The translations under genes were made by a program, and so were the position numbers. This document shows positions 7,706 through 15,127 of a stretch of DNA of 40,045 nucleotides, one piece after another. The notes beneath the pieces are model-generated. The model had not been told where the DNA came from and searched no databases. It worked only from the letters and a program-made list of their open reading frames with translations. Position 1 is the first letter of the stretch. Each line of letters starts with the position of its first letter. The DNA comes from Nitrospira sp. (lineage in GTDB: Bacteria > Nitrospirota > Nitrospiria > Nitrospirales > Nitrospiraceae), in contig JACOEH010000045.1 in the NCBI GenBank assembly GCA_024998685.1, positions 1-40,045 of the forward strand, in the 5' to 3' direction.

Positions 7706-8129
7706 TCATCGCTTACCGATGAACTCACTCAAAAGAATCGCGTGTATGCCGCTCTTAGGTATTAGATCAATGCTTAAGTTTCTCTGTTCAGGGTAATGAG
7801 TGGAATGACGATCGTCAAAAGAAACGAGGTTACATGCAGGTGAGTTATTGAACGACACTCTTTCGGGCCAAAGAATCCGTTGGCTCGCATTTAGGCGGCG
7901 GTTCAAAAAAAGTCGTGAAAGTCATCTCAGATCTCCTTAATTTCATTGAAGTCCAAGATCAGAAGCCCCGGATGCCACAAACAACTCTTTTTGACTCATC
8001 GCTTCATTTTTCGGAGAGATGAACGGTGTCAGTAACAGTTTTCTTGATCTAATGTAGGCCGTCCCCGAATATACCGACCGGAAAACCTGTTAGTGACACT
8101 GTTTCGGGTATCTCCGTTTCTGAGGAGGA
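7706..8129. other. Gene-poor gap between two lipoprotein genes
   Basis: About 420 bases without a convincing gene. A 66-codon minus-strand frame (7706-7906) has no ribosome binding site and no recognisable pattern. The main structure is the inverted repeat listed at 8022-8103. The base composition looks more AT-rich than the flanking P450 and BrkB genes. Confidence 0.5.
8022..8103. repeat. Imperfect inverted repeat, about 22-bp arms
   Basis: The left arm (8022-8043) contains GTGTCAGTAACAGTTTTC. The right arm (8081-8103) contains GAAAACCTGTTAGTGACAC, which is its complement apart from one inserted base and one mismatch in this core. About 37 bases separate the arms. It may be a miniature or relic transposable element end pair, or a long-loop hairpin at the end of the 8130-8864 gene. 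Confidence 0.6.
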
Positions 8130-8864
8130 TCAAATGTTGGGTTTTCCCTTCTCGGTGTCTCGCGTCACAAGGCTAAAGAAACCTGCTTCAGATAATAGCC
8201 CTTCTGTGGCTCTGGCGAAAGCTTTAAGCATTAGGCTTCTTGCGTCTGCTACCTTCACGGTGTCTGCAAAAACGCCTTCAGTCGTCGTTTCGTAAACGAC
8301 CCGCTTCTCGCGCACATCGTAGATTTTCCAGTTCACCGTAATGAGTGTTTTCCCAGTGACATTCGTTTCGTCGCCTTTTGCAAGCGGCATCAACAGAATA
8401 TTCATGTTGAATCGACTGCAGGCCTCGATGCGAAGATTCTTGACGAGCCCCGCAACAACGAGTTCTGTTTTTGATAAGTCCTCAAATAGGCTTTCCGCTT
8501 TTCCAACGACGGGGTAGTTTGCTTTTTCCAATACTTGATTAGAGGCAACTCGTACGTCGTCTTCCATAAGAACCGAAGAGGATGTGCCCCAAGTGAGATC
8601 TTGGGACTTTTCACAAAGAAGGCCCGCGCTCAATTCTCCATATTTCTCGTTGGGAGGAAGATGCAGAACAAGCTTTTCAAAATAGAGCGAGCGAGCATTC
8701 GTGTTCTGGGGGATGGATAGGACCTGATAGCGAGAGGTATAGGCATCCTCTCCTATGACCGATGGACTTCCTTCTGTTTTACAGGACAGGATGCCGATGC
8801 AACCACTGAGGCAACCAAGCGTGATGAGAATTCTACCGATCAGGCACCGAGAGGTGTGGGGCAT
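8130..8864 (-). CDS. Putative lipoprotein, unknown function
   Basis: From the ATG at 8864 (AAGGAG about 8 bases upstream) the 244-residue protein opens with a signal peptide and lipobox LSGC (Cys22). The mature part contains YFEKLVLHLPPNEKYGELSAGLLC, NYPVVGKAESLFED, then ELVVAGLVKNLRIEACSRFN and VNWKIYDVREKRVVYETTTEGVF. I recall a similar domain in front of trypsin-like proteases in some bacteria; here it stands alone with no protease part. It is on the same strand as the DUF4810-DUF799 gene but 450 bases upstream of it. Upstream in-frame ATGs exist, but they lack a better site and would spoil the signal peptide. Confidence 0.75.
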   Translation of the reverse strand: MPHTSRCLIGRILITLGCLSGCIGILSCKTEGSPSVIGEDAYTSRYQVLSIPQNTNARSLYFEKLVLHLPPNEKYGELSAGLLCEKSQDLTWGTSSSVLMEDDVRVASNQVLEKANYPVVGKAESLFEDLSKTELVVAGLVKNLRIEACSRFNMNILLMPLAKGDETNVTGKTLITVNWKIYDVREKRVVYETTTEGVFADTVKVADARSLMLKAFARATEGLLSEAGFFSLVTRDTEKGKPNI

Positions 8865-9168
8865 TGTGCCGTCTCCTTTTGATGGCATTGACATGTTTGC
8901 TCGCATGGTGGATTGGGCGATAGGATATGTCAAAGCCCAAGTAAAAGCGATGAATACGCCTATGAACTAATGAGGGTTTTTGATCCTGTACGGAAAGTAT
9001 CGCCTGCAAGACTTCCTCCATCAACAAACGCCTCAATTCGCGGTACAGTGTACCTGCATCTTGGGAAAAGCATCCTAGGGTGCTACTATGTGACTTCTTT
9101 ACCAGCTCGCCAATGTATCTGTTCTTGTGCTGAAAAGTTTCGAATAACCTGCTAGGGAGAGCAGGCCC
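8865..9168. other. Intergenic region between divergent genes
   Basis: This 304-base stretch separates the lipoprotein gene (minus) from the BrkB gene (plus) and should hold both promoters. No clear consensus promoter was found by eye. The one clear structure is a small hairpin just before 9169, listed separately. Confidence 0.4.
9148..9165 (+). promoter_or_regulatory. Ribosome binding site in a hairpin loop
   Basis: CCTGCT (9148-9153) pairs perfectly with AGCAGG (9160-9165). The loop AGGGAG is the ribosome binding site for the ATG at 9169. It may tune translation of the BrkB-family gene. Confidence 0.4.
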
Positions 9169-10509
9169 ATGACCCGCTCCACACGCATCTCCCAGTTTAC
9201 GAAACAGGATCTCTGGACTAAGGATCTGACGACCATGTCATTGCTCCGGCGGTTGGGCACTCAGGCGCTCCGGCTGGCTACCGCCGTCGGCATGGAGTTC
9301 CGCCATCGTCTGCTCGATGCGCGGGCCGCCGGGCTGGTCTACACGACGTTGCTGTCGTTGGTGCCGTTTCTCGCCGTGATGTTCTCGGTACTGAAGGCCT
9401 TCGGTGTCCATCATGTGATCGAACCTTTCTTGGCTCAGGCCCTGGATCCGTTGGGCCCAAAGAGCAGGGAGATCACCGCCACCATTATCGGCTTCGTGGA
9501 TAACATCAAGATCGGCGTGCTGGGAGTCGCCGGCATCGCCGGTCTGTTCTATACGGCCTTTTCGCTGATCGACAAGATGGAGCAGGCCTTGAATGCCATC
9601 TGGCAGGTCAAGCAGGGACGAACTTGGAACCGGAAGTTTGCCGACTATTTGAGCGCGGTCCTCGTAGGACCGGTGCTGGTCTTTAGTGCGTTCGGCTTGT
9701 TGGCCTCGCTCCAAAGCAACACGCTGGTCCAGCATCTCATAGGATTGGAGCCGTTTGGGACGTTGCTGGTGTGGAGCGGCGAAATGGTTCCCTTCTTGAT
9801 GCTCTGCGCGGTGTTCACTTTCTTCTACAAGATGATTCCCAATACCCATGTCCAGGTCCGCTCGGCAGTTGTTGGTGGCGTGTCGGCGGCCATCCTCTGG
9901 ATCATTGTCGGGGAAGCGTTTGCCAAATTCGTGGCGGCCTCCGCCAATTACAGCGCCATCTATTCGAGTTTCGCCGTGCTCATGCTGTTCTTGCTGTGGC
10001 TCTACACCGGATGGATGATCGTTCTGATTGGGGCGCAGTTCTCCTTTTTTCACCAATATCCCACAGCCTATTTGTCCCGTCTGTTATGGGAGCAGGGCAC
10101 GTACGTGTTTCGGGAGCAACTGGCTCTCAAAGTATTGCGAGTTTTGGGACATCACTACCTCAAGGGAGATCGTCCATTAAAGCTGCCGGAGCTGGCGGGC
10201 GAACTGAGCATGCCCTTGTCTCTGGTGGAAGAAGAAGTGGAACGTCTCATCGAAAACGGATTTGTGGGCCGACTTCAGGAACCGGAAGGGGTGAGCCTGA
10301 TCAAGTCGCCGGACTTGATCTTTGTGAAAGAGGTTCTGGATTCGGTTCGCAACGGAACCCCGCCGTGGGTCCTGCCCCACCTCGGTACTAATGATCCGGT
10401 GTCTGCCCTCTTACACCGTCGGGATAAGGCGGTGGAGCGTGTGTTGGCGGGTGAAACCGTCCACTCGCTGCTACAAGACCAGCCGCCGTCCCAATCCACC
10501 GAACTCTGA
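9169..10509 (+). CDS. YihY/BrkB-family inner-membrane protein
   Basis: This family was once called ribonuclease BN by mistake; the members are multi-spanning inner-membrane proteins of uncertain, possibly transport-related, role. The 446 residues carry about six hydrophobic segments. Family signatures include DARAAGLVYTTLLSLVPFLAV at about 49-69, LFYTAFSLIDKMEQALNAIW and the late YSSFAVLMLFLLWLYTGWMIVLIGA. After the last helix a soluble C-terminal region (about 300-446) has a winged-helix-like pattern (LKLPELAGELSMPLSLVEEEVERLIENGFVGRL), as in many YihY proteins of this length. The ATG at 9169 has AGGGAG in a hairpin loop; an ATG at residue 23 is an alternative. It converges with the cytochrome gene, leaving only 6 bases. 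Confidence 0.93.
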   Translation: MTRSTRISQFTKQDLWTKDLTTMSLLRRLGTQALRLATAVGMEFRHRLLDARAAGLVYTTLLSLVPFLAVMFSVLKAFGVHHVIEPFLAQALDPLGPKSREITATIIGFVDNIKIGVLGVAGIAGLFYTAFSLIDKMEQALNAIWQVKQGRTWNRKFADYLSAVLVGPVLVFSAFGLLASLQSNTLVQHLIGLEPFGTLLVWSGEMVPFLMLCAVFTFFYKMIPNTHVQVRSAVVGGVSAAILWIIVGEAFAKFVAASANYSAIYSSFAVLMLFLLWLYTGWMIVLIGAQFSFFHQYPTAYLSRLLWEQGTYVFREQLALKVLRVLGHHYLKGDRPLKLPELAGELSMPLSLVEEEVERLIENGFVGRLQEPEGVSLIKSPDLIFVKEVLDSVRNGTPPWVLPHLGTNDPVSALLHRRDKAVERVLAGETVHSLLQDQPPSQSTEL

Positions 10510-10515
10510 TTGCCT

Positions 10516-11031
10516 TTACGGTTGTCCCTCTACTTGTGGTTTGTCCCGGTTCTGGCCGAACGATCGCACGTAGAGCAATACCTGCCAGGCTTCGTCTTCA
10601 GTGAGTATGAGCGGAATAAACGGTGCCATCGCCGTGCCCTTGCTGCCGTTCTTCAGGATCCAAAGAAGTTCACCGTCCGTCCGGGCGGCCTGCCACTCTT
10701 GGTCGGTGAAATCGCGCGGCAAAGGACCTTTGAGCGTGCCCGGCTCAATATCACCTCCCAATCCCTTGCCGTCTCGTCCGTGGCAGGTCGCACAGAAGGC
10801 TTTCCCCTGAAAGAGCTGCTTTCCCTTTTCAAGTGTCTCCCGAGTCGGCTGTAGGGGAGTCTTCCAGGTTTTGACTTGCTCGATTTGGTCGGCCGGCACC
10901 CGGGGTTTGAGTACGACTTGATCTGCTCCCAACACAGAAAGCCTCCCTGAGGTGAGGATTGTCGCTGTCAATAGCGCTATGGATAGCGATCGGGACAGTC
11001 CACTTCTCTCATATCGGCCTTGTATAGTCAT
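10516..11031 (-). CDS. Periplasmic mono-haem c-type cytochrome
   Basis: The protein carries one CxxCH haem site (FCATCHGRDGKG) in a class I cytochrome c domain, with a probable axial Met in the later GTAMAPFIPLIL segment. The first ~35 residues form a signal peptide (SLSIALLTATILTSG), so it should be exported and loaded with haem in the periplasm. It probably carries electrons, partner unknown. Start: the ATG at 11031 gives a compact signal peptide but has a weak ribosome binding site; a GTG at 11091 also lies in frame. It sits downstream of the DUF1264 lipoprotein gene on the same strand, likely one operon. Confidence 0.88.
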   Translation of the reverse strand: MTIQGRYERSGLSRSLSIALLTATILTSGRLSVLGADQVVLKPRVPADQIEQVKTWKTPLQPTRETLEKGKQLFQGKAFCATCHGRDGKGLGGDIEPGTLKGPLPRDFTDQEWQAARTDGELLWILKNGSKGTAMAPFIPLILTEDEAWQVLLYVRSFGQNRDKPQVEGQP

Positions 11032-11098
11032 GGAAGGTCTGACCGTAATCCCCGCAGCTCTATCGGGGTGAAGACACGACGACTTCCCCACTGTCAGC

Positions 11099-11617
11099 TT
11101 ACTTGTCGGAATACCCGGGGAACTTGTGACCGAGGGATTGTGGGAAGCTCACTGTGCCATCGGGGAATTCCTGCCCATGTTGCCACAGATGATAGATCAC
11201 ACCGTCCGTCCCCGCTGCAGCTTCCGCAACCTTGGCGGCTTGGTCAGGAGGCATATCAAGGACTTGGACTCGGCCTGTCGCAATCTCTACTTTATGATCA
11301 TGGAAATGGCGGTGCCACTGAATGGCGGGAAGCTTTCTGGTAAGGTCCTTGGCGACGAAATACTCGATTCCGACCAAGGGTGCTTTTGGATCGGTCGATT
11401 CGAAGAGCAGACATTGGAGAATCTTGTCGGAAATGCCTTTGCAGTAATGATGATAGGGGCCGCCCGGGGTCCCGTCCGGCATCATGTGAGGCGCTTGGAC
11501 ATGAATATCGTATCCGACGGCTGGACTAGTCGGTTCTCCACCGATCGCCTGCTGGACAGCAAGTCCGCTACATCCCACTGCAACCATCGCGACAAACGCT
11601 AACAGACTCTTGCTCAT
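11099..11617 (-). CDS. DUF1264 lipoprotein
   Basis: The N-terminus is a lipoprotein signal with lipobox AVGC (Cys16). The mature part matches DUF1264, a domain also known from plant oil-body-associated proteins: HYCKGISDKILQCLLFES, then APLVGIEYFVAKDL, the histidine-rich WHRHFHDHKVEI and VIYHLWQHGQ. The role in bacteria is unknown. The many histidines could bind metal, but that is speculation. The ATG at 11617 has a strong AGGAGG about 9 bases upstream. The downstream cytochrome c gene follows on the same strand, suggesting a joint envelope or redox role. Confidence 0.85.
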   Translation of the reverse strand: MSKSLLAFVAMVAVGCSGLAVQQAIGGEPTSPAVGYDIHVQAPHMMPDGTPGGPYHHYCKGISDKILQCLLFESTDPKAPLVGIEYFVAKDLTRKLPAIQWHRHFHDHKVEIATGRVQVLDMPPDQAAKVAEAAAGTDGVIYHLWQHGQEFPDGTVSFPQSLGHKFPGYSDK

Positions 11618-11768
11618 TGCATCAAACCTCCTGGCCTGAAGAACCTTCGCCTAGCCTATCTAGGAGAAGAATGGCTCACATCGATTGGCCATTAGAGAGA
11701 GCTCATTGACAAAGGATTCGAATATTCCTGGAAACGCCCATAACGGTAAAGGGCCGCGCAGTGTATGA

Positions 11769-12530
11769 CTAAGCAGGCAGGGTTGATGATGGAGAATTGA
11801 GTCTGGTCGGTGTAATGAGTTGGTGGGCTTGAGAGGTGATCATTCCCTGAGCATCCATCATTTCAAACATCAAACAACACTTCAACCTCCCACACACGCC
11901 CAGCAAGCGAGGGTCATCAACCGACAGTTCAAGCTTTTTCGCTTGCTTGGCCGAGATGGGTTTCACATCGGTCAAGAAACTTGCGCAGCACAGGACGAGG
12001 CCGCAGGTATCGATGCCACCGAGCCGCCTGGCTTCCTCGCGTGCCCCGACCTGACGCATTTCAATACGGCCGCCGAAGCGACGTGCCAGGTCTCGGACCA
12101 GTTCTCGAAAATCGATCCGGTCGTCAGCCGTGTAGACAAAGGTCAGTTGTCGGCGATCCATGGCCCCATAGACCTCGACCAACTTAAGATGGATACCGCG
12201 TTCCATCGCTTTGGTTCGGCAATAGGTGGCAGCCTCCCGGGAGAGCCGCTCAAGCCGGGCGATCAACGCCGTCTCTTCGGTGTTAGGCTTGCGTAAAATG
12301 GATTTCATCGCCCGCATGGGCGGAATAAAGGGCGTCGAATAGGGCTCCGTATAGACGATTCCATACGTGATTTCACCTTCCACTTCTAGCAAGACAGGAT
12401 CTCCGGTGCGCAATGACACACCGGCTGAGTCCAACTTCTTGACCTCTCCCCGGTTCCTGACTTTCACTCCAACCAAGCGGACACAAGTGGGATAGATGTG
12501 AGCAAATTCTTCGGCAAGGGTGGATTCCAT
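11769..12530 (-). CDS. ricT: PSP1-domain protein, RicT (YaaT) family
   Basis: In Bacillus, RicT (YaaT) is part of the Fe-S-containing Ric complex that promotes RNA maturation by RNase Y; whether that holds here is unknown. The 253 residues contain the PSP1 pattern: FVYTADDRIDFRELVRDLARRFGGRIEMRQVGAREEA, then GGIDTCGLVLCCASFL and LLGVCGRLKCC. The six cysteines (about 176, 181, 182, 213, 218 and 219) are the conserved set thought to bind Fe-S clusters. No RicA or RicF gene is adjacent. The ATG at 12530 and a GTG at 12545 are both possible starts, neither with a clear ribosome binding site. Confidence 0.92.
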   Translation of the reverse strand: MESTLAEEFAHIYPTCVRLVGVKVRNRGEVKKLDSAGVSLRTGDPVLLEVEGEITYGIVYTEPYSTPFIPPMRAMKSILRKPNTEETALIARLERLSREAATYCRTKAMERGIHLKLVEVYGAMDRRQLTFVYTADDRIDFRELVRDLARRFGGRIEMRQVGAREEARRLGGIDTCGLVLCCASFLTDVKPISAKQAKKLELSVDDPRLLGVCGRLKCCLMFEMMDAQGMITSQAHQLITPTRLNSPSSTLPA

Positions 12531-12581
12531 ATGCCGATCATACACAAAATTATCTCACGAGGGAACTGCTAAGGCGCTGCA

Positions 12582-12601
12582 GCGGTTGAATCTAGCCTCA
12601 A
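12582..12601. repeat. Small hairpin upstream of ricT
   Basis: GGTTGA (12582-12587) pairs with TCAACC (12596-12601) around an 8-base loop, in the 188-base gap between the divergent ricT and the small HEXXH gene. Its role is unclear. Confidence 0.3.
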
Positions 12602-12718
12602 CCATTCCCAAGACGGAGAAGCCAATAAAGCATGGAAAAACATGAAGAAAATGGTCAACACTCGGCCTGCCTTGTTATGGTAGGCTAAGTCAGCGGTCGG
12701 AGGAAGATGGAGTGAACG

Positions 12719-12997
12719 ATGGGGACAATGGTCAGAGAACGAAGAAAGATGTTGCGCATTCCCAATCAAGTTGTCCTTCCGTTCGGTTACCGGATTTCAG
12801 TTCGACAGTTATCCGACGCGGAAATGGACAAGCGCGATGCGAACGCTGATGGAATTTGGGATGATGATACGAAGACCATCTACGTACGGAAGCGACTTCC
12901 TGTCACTCGCCGCCGATATATTCTTGCACACGAGCTTGGCCACGCCTGGCTGGACTGGCAACATCGGTATATGGACGATGGAAAGGCCAGTACCTAG
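12719..12997 (+). CDS. Small HEXXH zinc-protease-like protein (ImmA/IrrE-like)
   Basis: The 92-residue protein has the zinc-metallopeptidase motif HELGH near its C-terminus in the context RRRYILAHELGHAWLDWQ, similar to ImmA/IrrE proteins. Only about 18 residues follow, ending MDDGKAST, so the region that normally supplies the third zinc ligand is very short. Either a nearby Asp serves or the protein is a minimal or inactive form. The ATG at 12719 has GGAG about 6 bases upstream; M4 is an alternative. It converges on the EVE-domain gene. There is no adjacent DNA-binding regulator of the ImmR or DdrO kind. Confidence 0.7.
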   Translation: MGTMVRERRKMLRIPNQVVLPFGYRISVRQLSDAEMDKRDANADGIWDDDTKTIYVRKRLPVTRRRYILAHELGHAWLDWQHRYMDDGKAST

Positions 12998-13017
12998 TCC
13001 GAGGAGCGACGAGGCCT

Positions 13018-13482
13018 TTATACGAGGCTGGTGATGTGGCTCCACTCCAGTGGAGTAACCGGCTGAACTGAGAGACGAGACCCCTTTTTCAGCAACACCA
13101 TTCCTTTCAGCTTGCCCTCTTTCCGCAATTCGTCCAGGGGCAATGGGCGAGCAAATTTGCGAACATACCTGATATCGACCATGTCCCATCTTGGGGCGGA
13201 TGGTTTACTCTCCGGGTCGTAGTGCCTGTCCTTCCTGTCGAATTGTGTGGGATCAGGGTAGGCGGTTTTGACGACCTCAGCAATGCCCACGACCGCCGGT
13301 GGATCGGCGTTGCTGTGGTAGAACAGGACTTGATCGCCGACTATCATGCTGCGCATGAAATTGCGGGCTTGATAGTTGCGTACTCCATCCCAATAAGTTG
13401 TCTTGTTGGGAGATCGTATCAAGTCATCAATCGAGAAGGTGGAGGGCTCCGACTTCATCAACCAATACCTTTTTGATTTCAT
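13018..13482 (-). CDS. EVE-domain protein
   Basis: EVE domains belong to the PUA-like fold and are thought to bind modified bases in DNA or RNA. The 154 residues make a complete stand-alone EVE protein of the thymocyte nuclear protein 1 type: YWLMKSEPSTFSIDDL at the start, WDGVRNYQARNFMR, then VGDQVLFYHSN, VVGIAEVVKTAYPDPTQFD and WDMVDIRYVRKF. The ATG at 13482 is preceded by AGAGGA at good spacing. It converges with the small HEXXH gene with 20 bases between the stops. Confidence 0.93.
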   Translation of the reverse strand: MKSKRYWLMKSEPSTFSIDDLIRSPNKTTYWDGVRNYQARNFMRSMIVGDQVLFYHSNADPPAVVGIAEVVKTAYPDPTQFDRKDRHYDPESKPSAPRWDMVDIRYVRKFARPLPLDELRKEGKLKGMVLLKKGSRLSVQPVTPLEWSHITSLV

Positions 13483-13576
13483 TCCGTCCTCTTCTTTCTG
13501 AACCTCCTACCGGTAGACGCTCCGAATATAAGGTGTGCCCATCTCCTATAATGAGAGTGAGAGAAGGAAGCATGTA

Positions 13577-13963
13577 TTAACTTCTTTCTCGTGAACGGGA
13601 ATCAATAAACTGGATCAGAGCCTGATAGGTCAGCTCCCTTGTTTGCGCTTTCGTCATGCTCAGACCATCCAGGTTTCCTTCCAGCCAGATGCGATTAGAG
13701 ATCGGTTCCACTGCTTCGTTACAAAGAGTCCACATGTCATGGAGAAAACATTCCGGTAAGCCTACTTGGATGCCTTCCGATTCGATGCGATCGTCCAGCA
13801 AGGCGAGGAGATCGGAAAATGCCTGATCGGGACGATAAGGCAGAGGGGTAAAGCCGAACTGTTCTTGGGAATGCTGCTCTTGCGTTGCCTGTTCAACAAG
13901 GTCCCGCATGTACTCTTTGAGCAGACCAATGACATGGCCAGAAAACACAATTGGGTGTTCCAT
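13577..13963 (-). CDS. Hypothetical protein
   Basis: No family is recognised. The 128-residue soluble protein appears mostly helical and acidic, with no signal peptide or cysteine cluster. The ATG at 13963 has only a weak ribosome binding site. It lies about 95 bases upstream of the EVE gene on the same strand and may share its transcript. Upstream is the long gene-free region ending at thrH. Confidence 0.6.
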   Translation of the reverse strand: MEHPIVFSGHVIGLLKEYMRDLVEQATQEQHSQEQFGFTPLPYRPDQAFSDLLALLDDRIESEGIQVGLPECFLHDMWTLCNEAVEPISNRIWLEGNLDGLSMTKAQTRELTYQALIQFIDSRSRERS

Positions 13964-14051
13964 GCGGTATTATCGAGTTTCTTTATGGAAGGAGCAAGAT
14001 CGACTGAGCCGGAAGAGGGAATCCAAGGCGACGATTAGTGAGAATCATTTT

Positions 14052-14188
14052 GTGTGGAGCTGAAAATAAGAGGTGGTGATTGGGCGGGGGTACACCTCGC
14101 TGACTCGGTATGAGCGACGACCTCTCGTTGGCTACCTCATGTTCGGCAGGGTCGGTGTACCCGCGCACCATGAACTCTACACCTTTTT
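14052..14188 (+). ncRNA. Candidate structured non-coding RNA
   Basis: Nested pairing over about 130 bases forms a rod: GTGTGGAG (14052-14059) with CTCTACAC (14175-14182); GTGGTG (14073-14078) with CACCAT (14166-14171); GGGTACACC (14088-14096) with GGTGTACCC (14154-14162); then inner ATGAG with CTCAT and CGACGA with TCGTTG around a CCTC loop. A TTTTT run (14184-14188) follows the closing stem, as for a self-terminating transcript. No match to SRP RNA, tmRNA or RNase P was recognised. The evidence is structure only, and no promoter was identified. Confidence 0.4.
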
Positions 14189-14344
14189 ATGAGACGCACA
14201 AGGCCTAAAGATGGCCTTATGTGTGAGTCCATTTGGGGTAGGTCAAACGAGCCGGTAGGATCTGTCGGTGTCAGTGTTTCGCATAGATCGGGAAACAAGC
14301 CATAGCGACAAGAGGGTGAATCAACTAGAGGTATACCTCAGTAT

Positions 14345-14368
14345 AAGCGCCACGGTGCCGTGGCGCTT
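14345..14368. repeat. Perfect hairpin upstream of thrH
   Basis: AAGCGCCACGG (14345-14355) pairs perfectly with CCGTGGCGCTT (14358-14368). No T-run follows on either strand, so it may be a protein site, an RNA structure or a terminator without a strong tail. It lies 127 bases upstream of thrH. Confidence 0.6.
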
Positions 14369-14495
14369 GATTCAGTGTTCAACGACATATTAATTGTTAC
14401 GTGCTCTATGAACGGTAGACTCAAAGGGTCGTATTGACGCTGCCTCCTGACGGTATCGGGCGGTAGTATCTTCAGTGAAGAAGAGGAGAGATTGC

Positions 14496-15110
14496 ATGAA
14501 AAAACCCGTGGTGGTGTGTTTGGATCTAGAAGGGGTGCTCGTTTCGGAGATCTGGATCAATGTGGCAGTGAAGACGGGCATTGATGACTTGAAGATCACG
14601 ACCCGTGAAATGCCGGATTACGACAAGCTCATGAGGCAGCGATTAGACATACTCGATCGGCAAGCGCTGAAGATCGGCGACATTCAAGCAGTGATTGCCG
14701 AAATGGGTCCTTTAGAAGGGGCGACTGACTTCCTCGCATGGTTGCGGGAGCGCTATCAGGTGATTATTTTGTCAGATACGTTCTATCAGTTCGTTCAGCC
14801 TCTGATGCGACAGTTGGGCTTTCCGACTCTCTTCTGTAATCAGCTGGAAATCGACCGGGATGGTCGCATCGTGAACTACCACATGAGGATGCTTGACCCC
14901 AAGAAGCATGCGGTCGCTGCGCTCAAATCGCTGAACTTCTTTACGATGGCTGCCGGTGATTCGTACAATGACACTGCGATGTTGGGCGAAGCCGACGCCG
15001 GATTTTTCTTCCGGCCGCCGGATCATTTACCGAAAGAATTTCCTCGTTTTCCTGTGACACAGAACTATGGCGAACTTCAGGAGCGATTCGTTCAAGCGGC
15101 CATGGCATAG
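14496..15110 (+). CDS. thrH: Phosphoserine phosphatase / homoserine phosphotransferase ThrH
   Basis: ThrH is a HAD-superfamily enzyme that hydrolyses phosphoserine and can pass the phosphate to homoserine, linking serine and threonine synthesis. The 204 residues show the ThrH form of HAD motif I, CLDLEGVLVSEIW (Asp nucleophile at about residue 10), motif II ILSDTFYQF, Lys in LDPKKHAVAAL, and motif IV AAGDSYNDTAML. The ATG at 14496 has AGGAG about 8 bases upstream, so it is preferred over a start 7 codons earlier. It is monocistronic by appearance. Confidence 0.92.
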   Translation: MKKPVVVCLDLEGVLVSEIWINVAVKTGIDDLKITTREMPDYDKLMRQRLDILDRQALKIGDIQAVIAEMGPLEGATDFLAWLRERYQVIILSDTFYQFVQPLMRQLGFPTLFCNQLEIDRDGRIVNYHMRMLDPKKHAVAALKSLNFFTMAAGDSYNDTAMLGEADAGFFFRPPDHLPKEFPRFPVTQNYGELQERFVQAAMA

Positions 15111-15127
15111 CCGGCGATCAGGAGCGC

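Larger units (their letters stand above)
13964..14495. other. 530-base gene-free region with several hairpins
   Basis: No convincing gene is seen; a 62-codon minus-strand frame (13983-14171) lacks a binding site and overlaps strong secondary structure. The region holds a candidate structured RNA (14052-14188), a second hairpin (about 14193-14230) and a perfect hairpin (14345-14368). It should also carry promoters for the divergent genes at 13963 and 14496. Confidence 0.5.

Noticed and set aside
9238-10056. 272-codon minus-strand frame
   Set aside because: It lies fully antisense to the YihY/BrkB gene, is rich in Gln, His and Arg, and has no recognisable domain.
14052-14188. SRP RNA, 6S RNA, tmRNA or RNase P RNA as the identity of the structured element
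   Set aside because: The conserved SRP tetraloop region, the RNase P core motifs and a tmRNA tag or tRNA-like end are absent, and a 6S-type central bubble was not evident.
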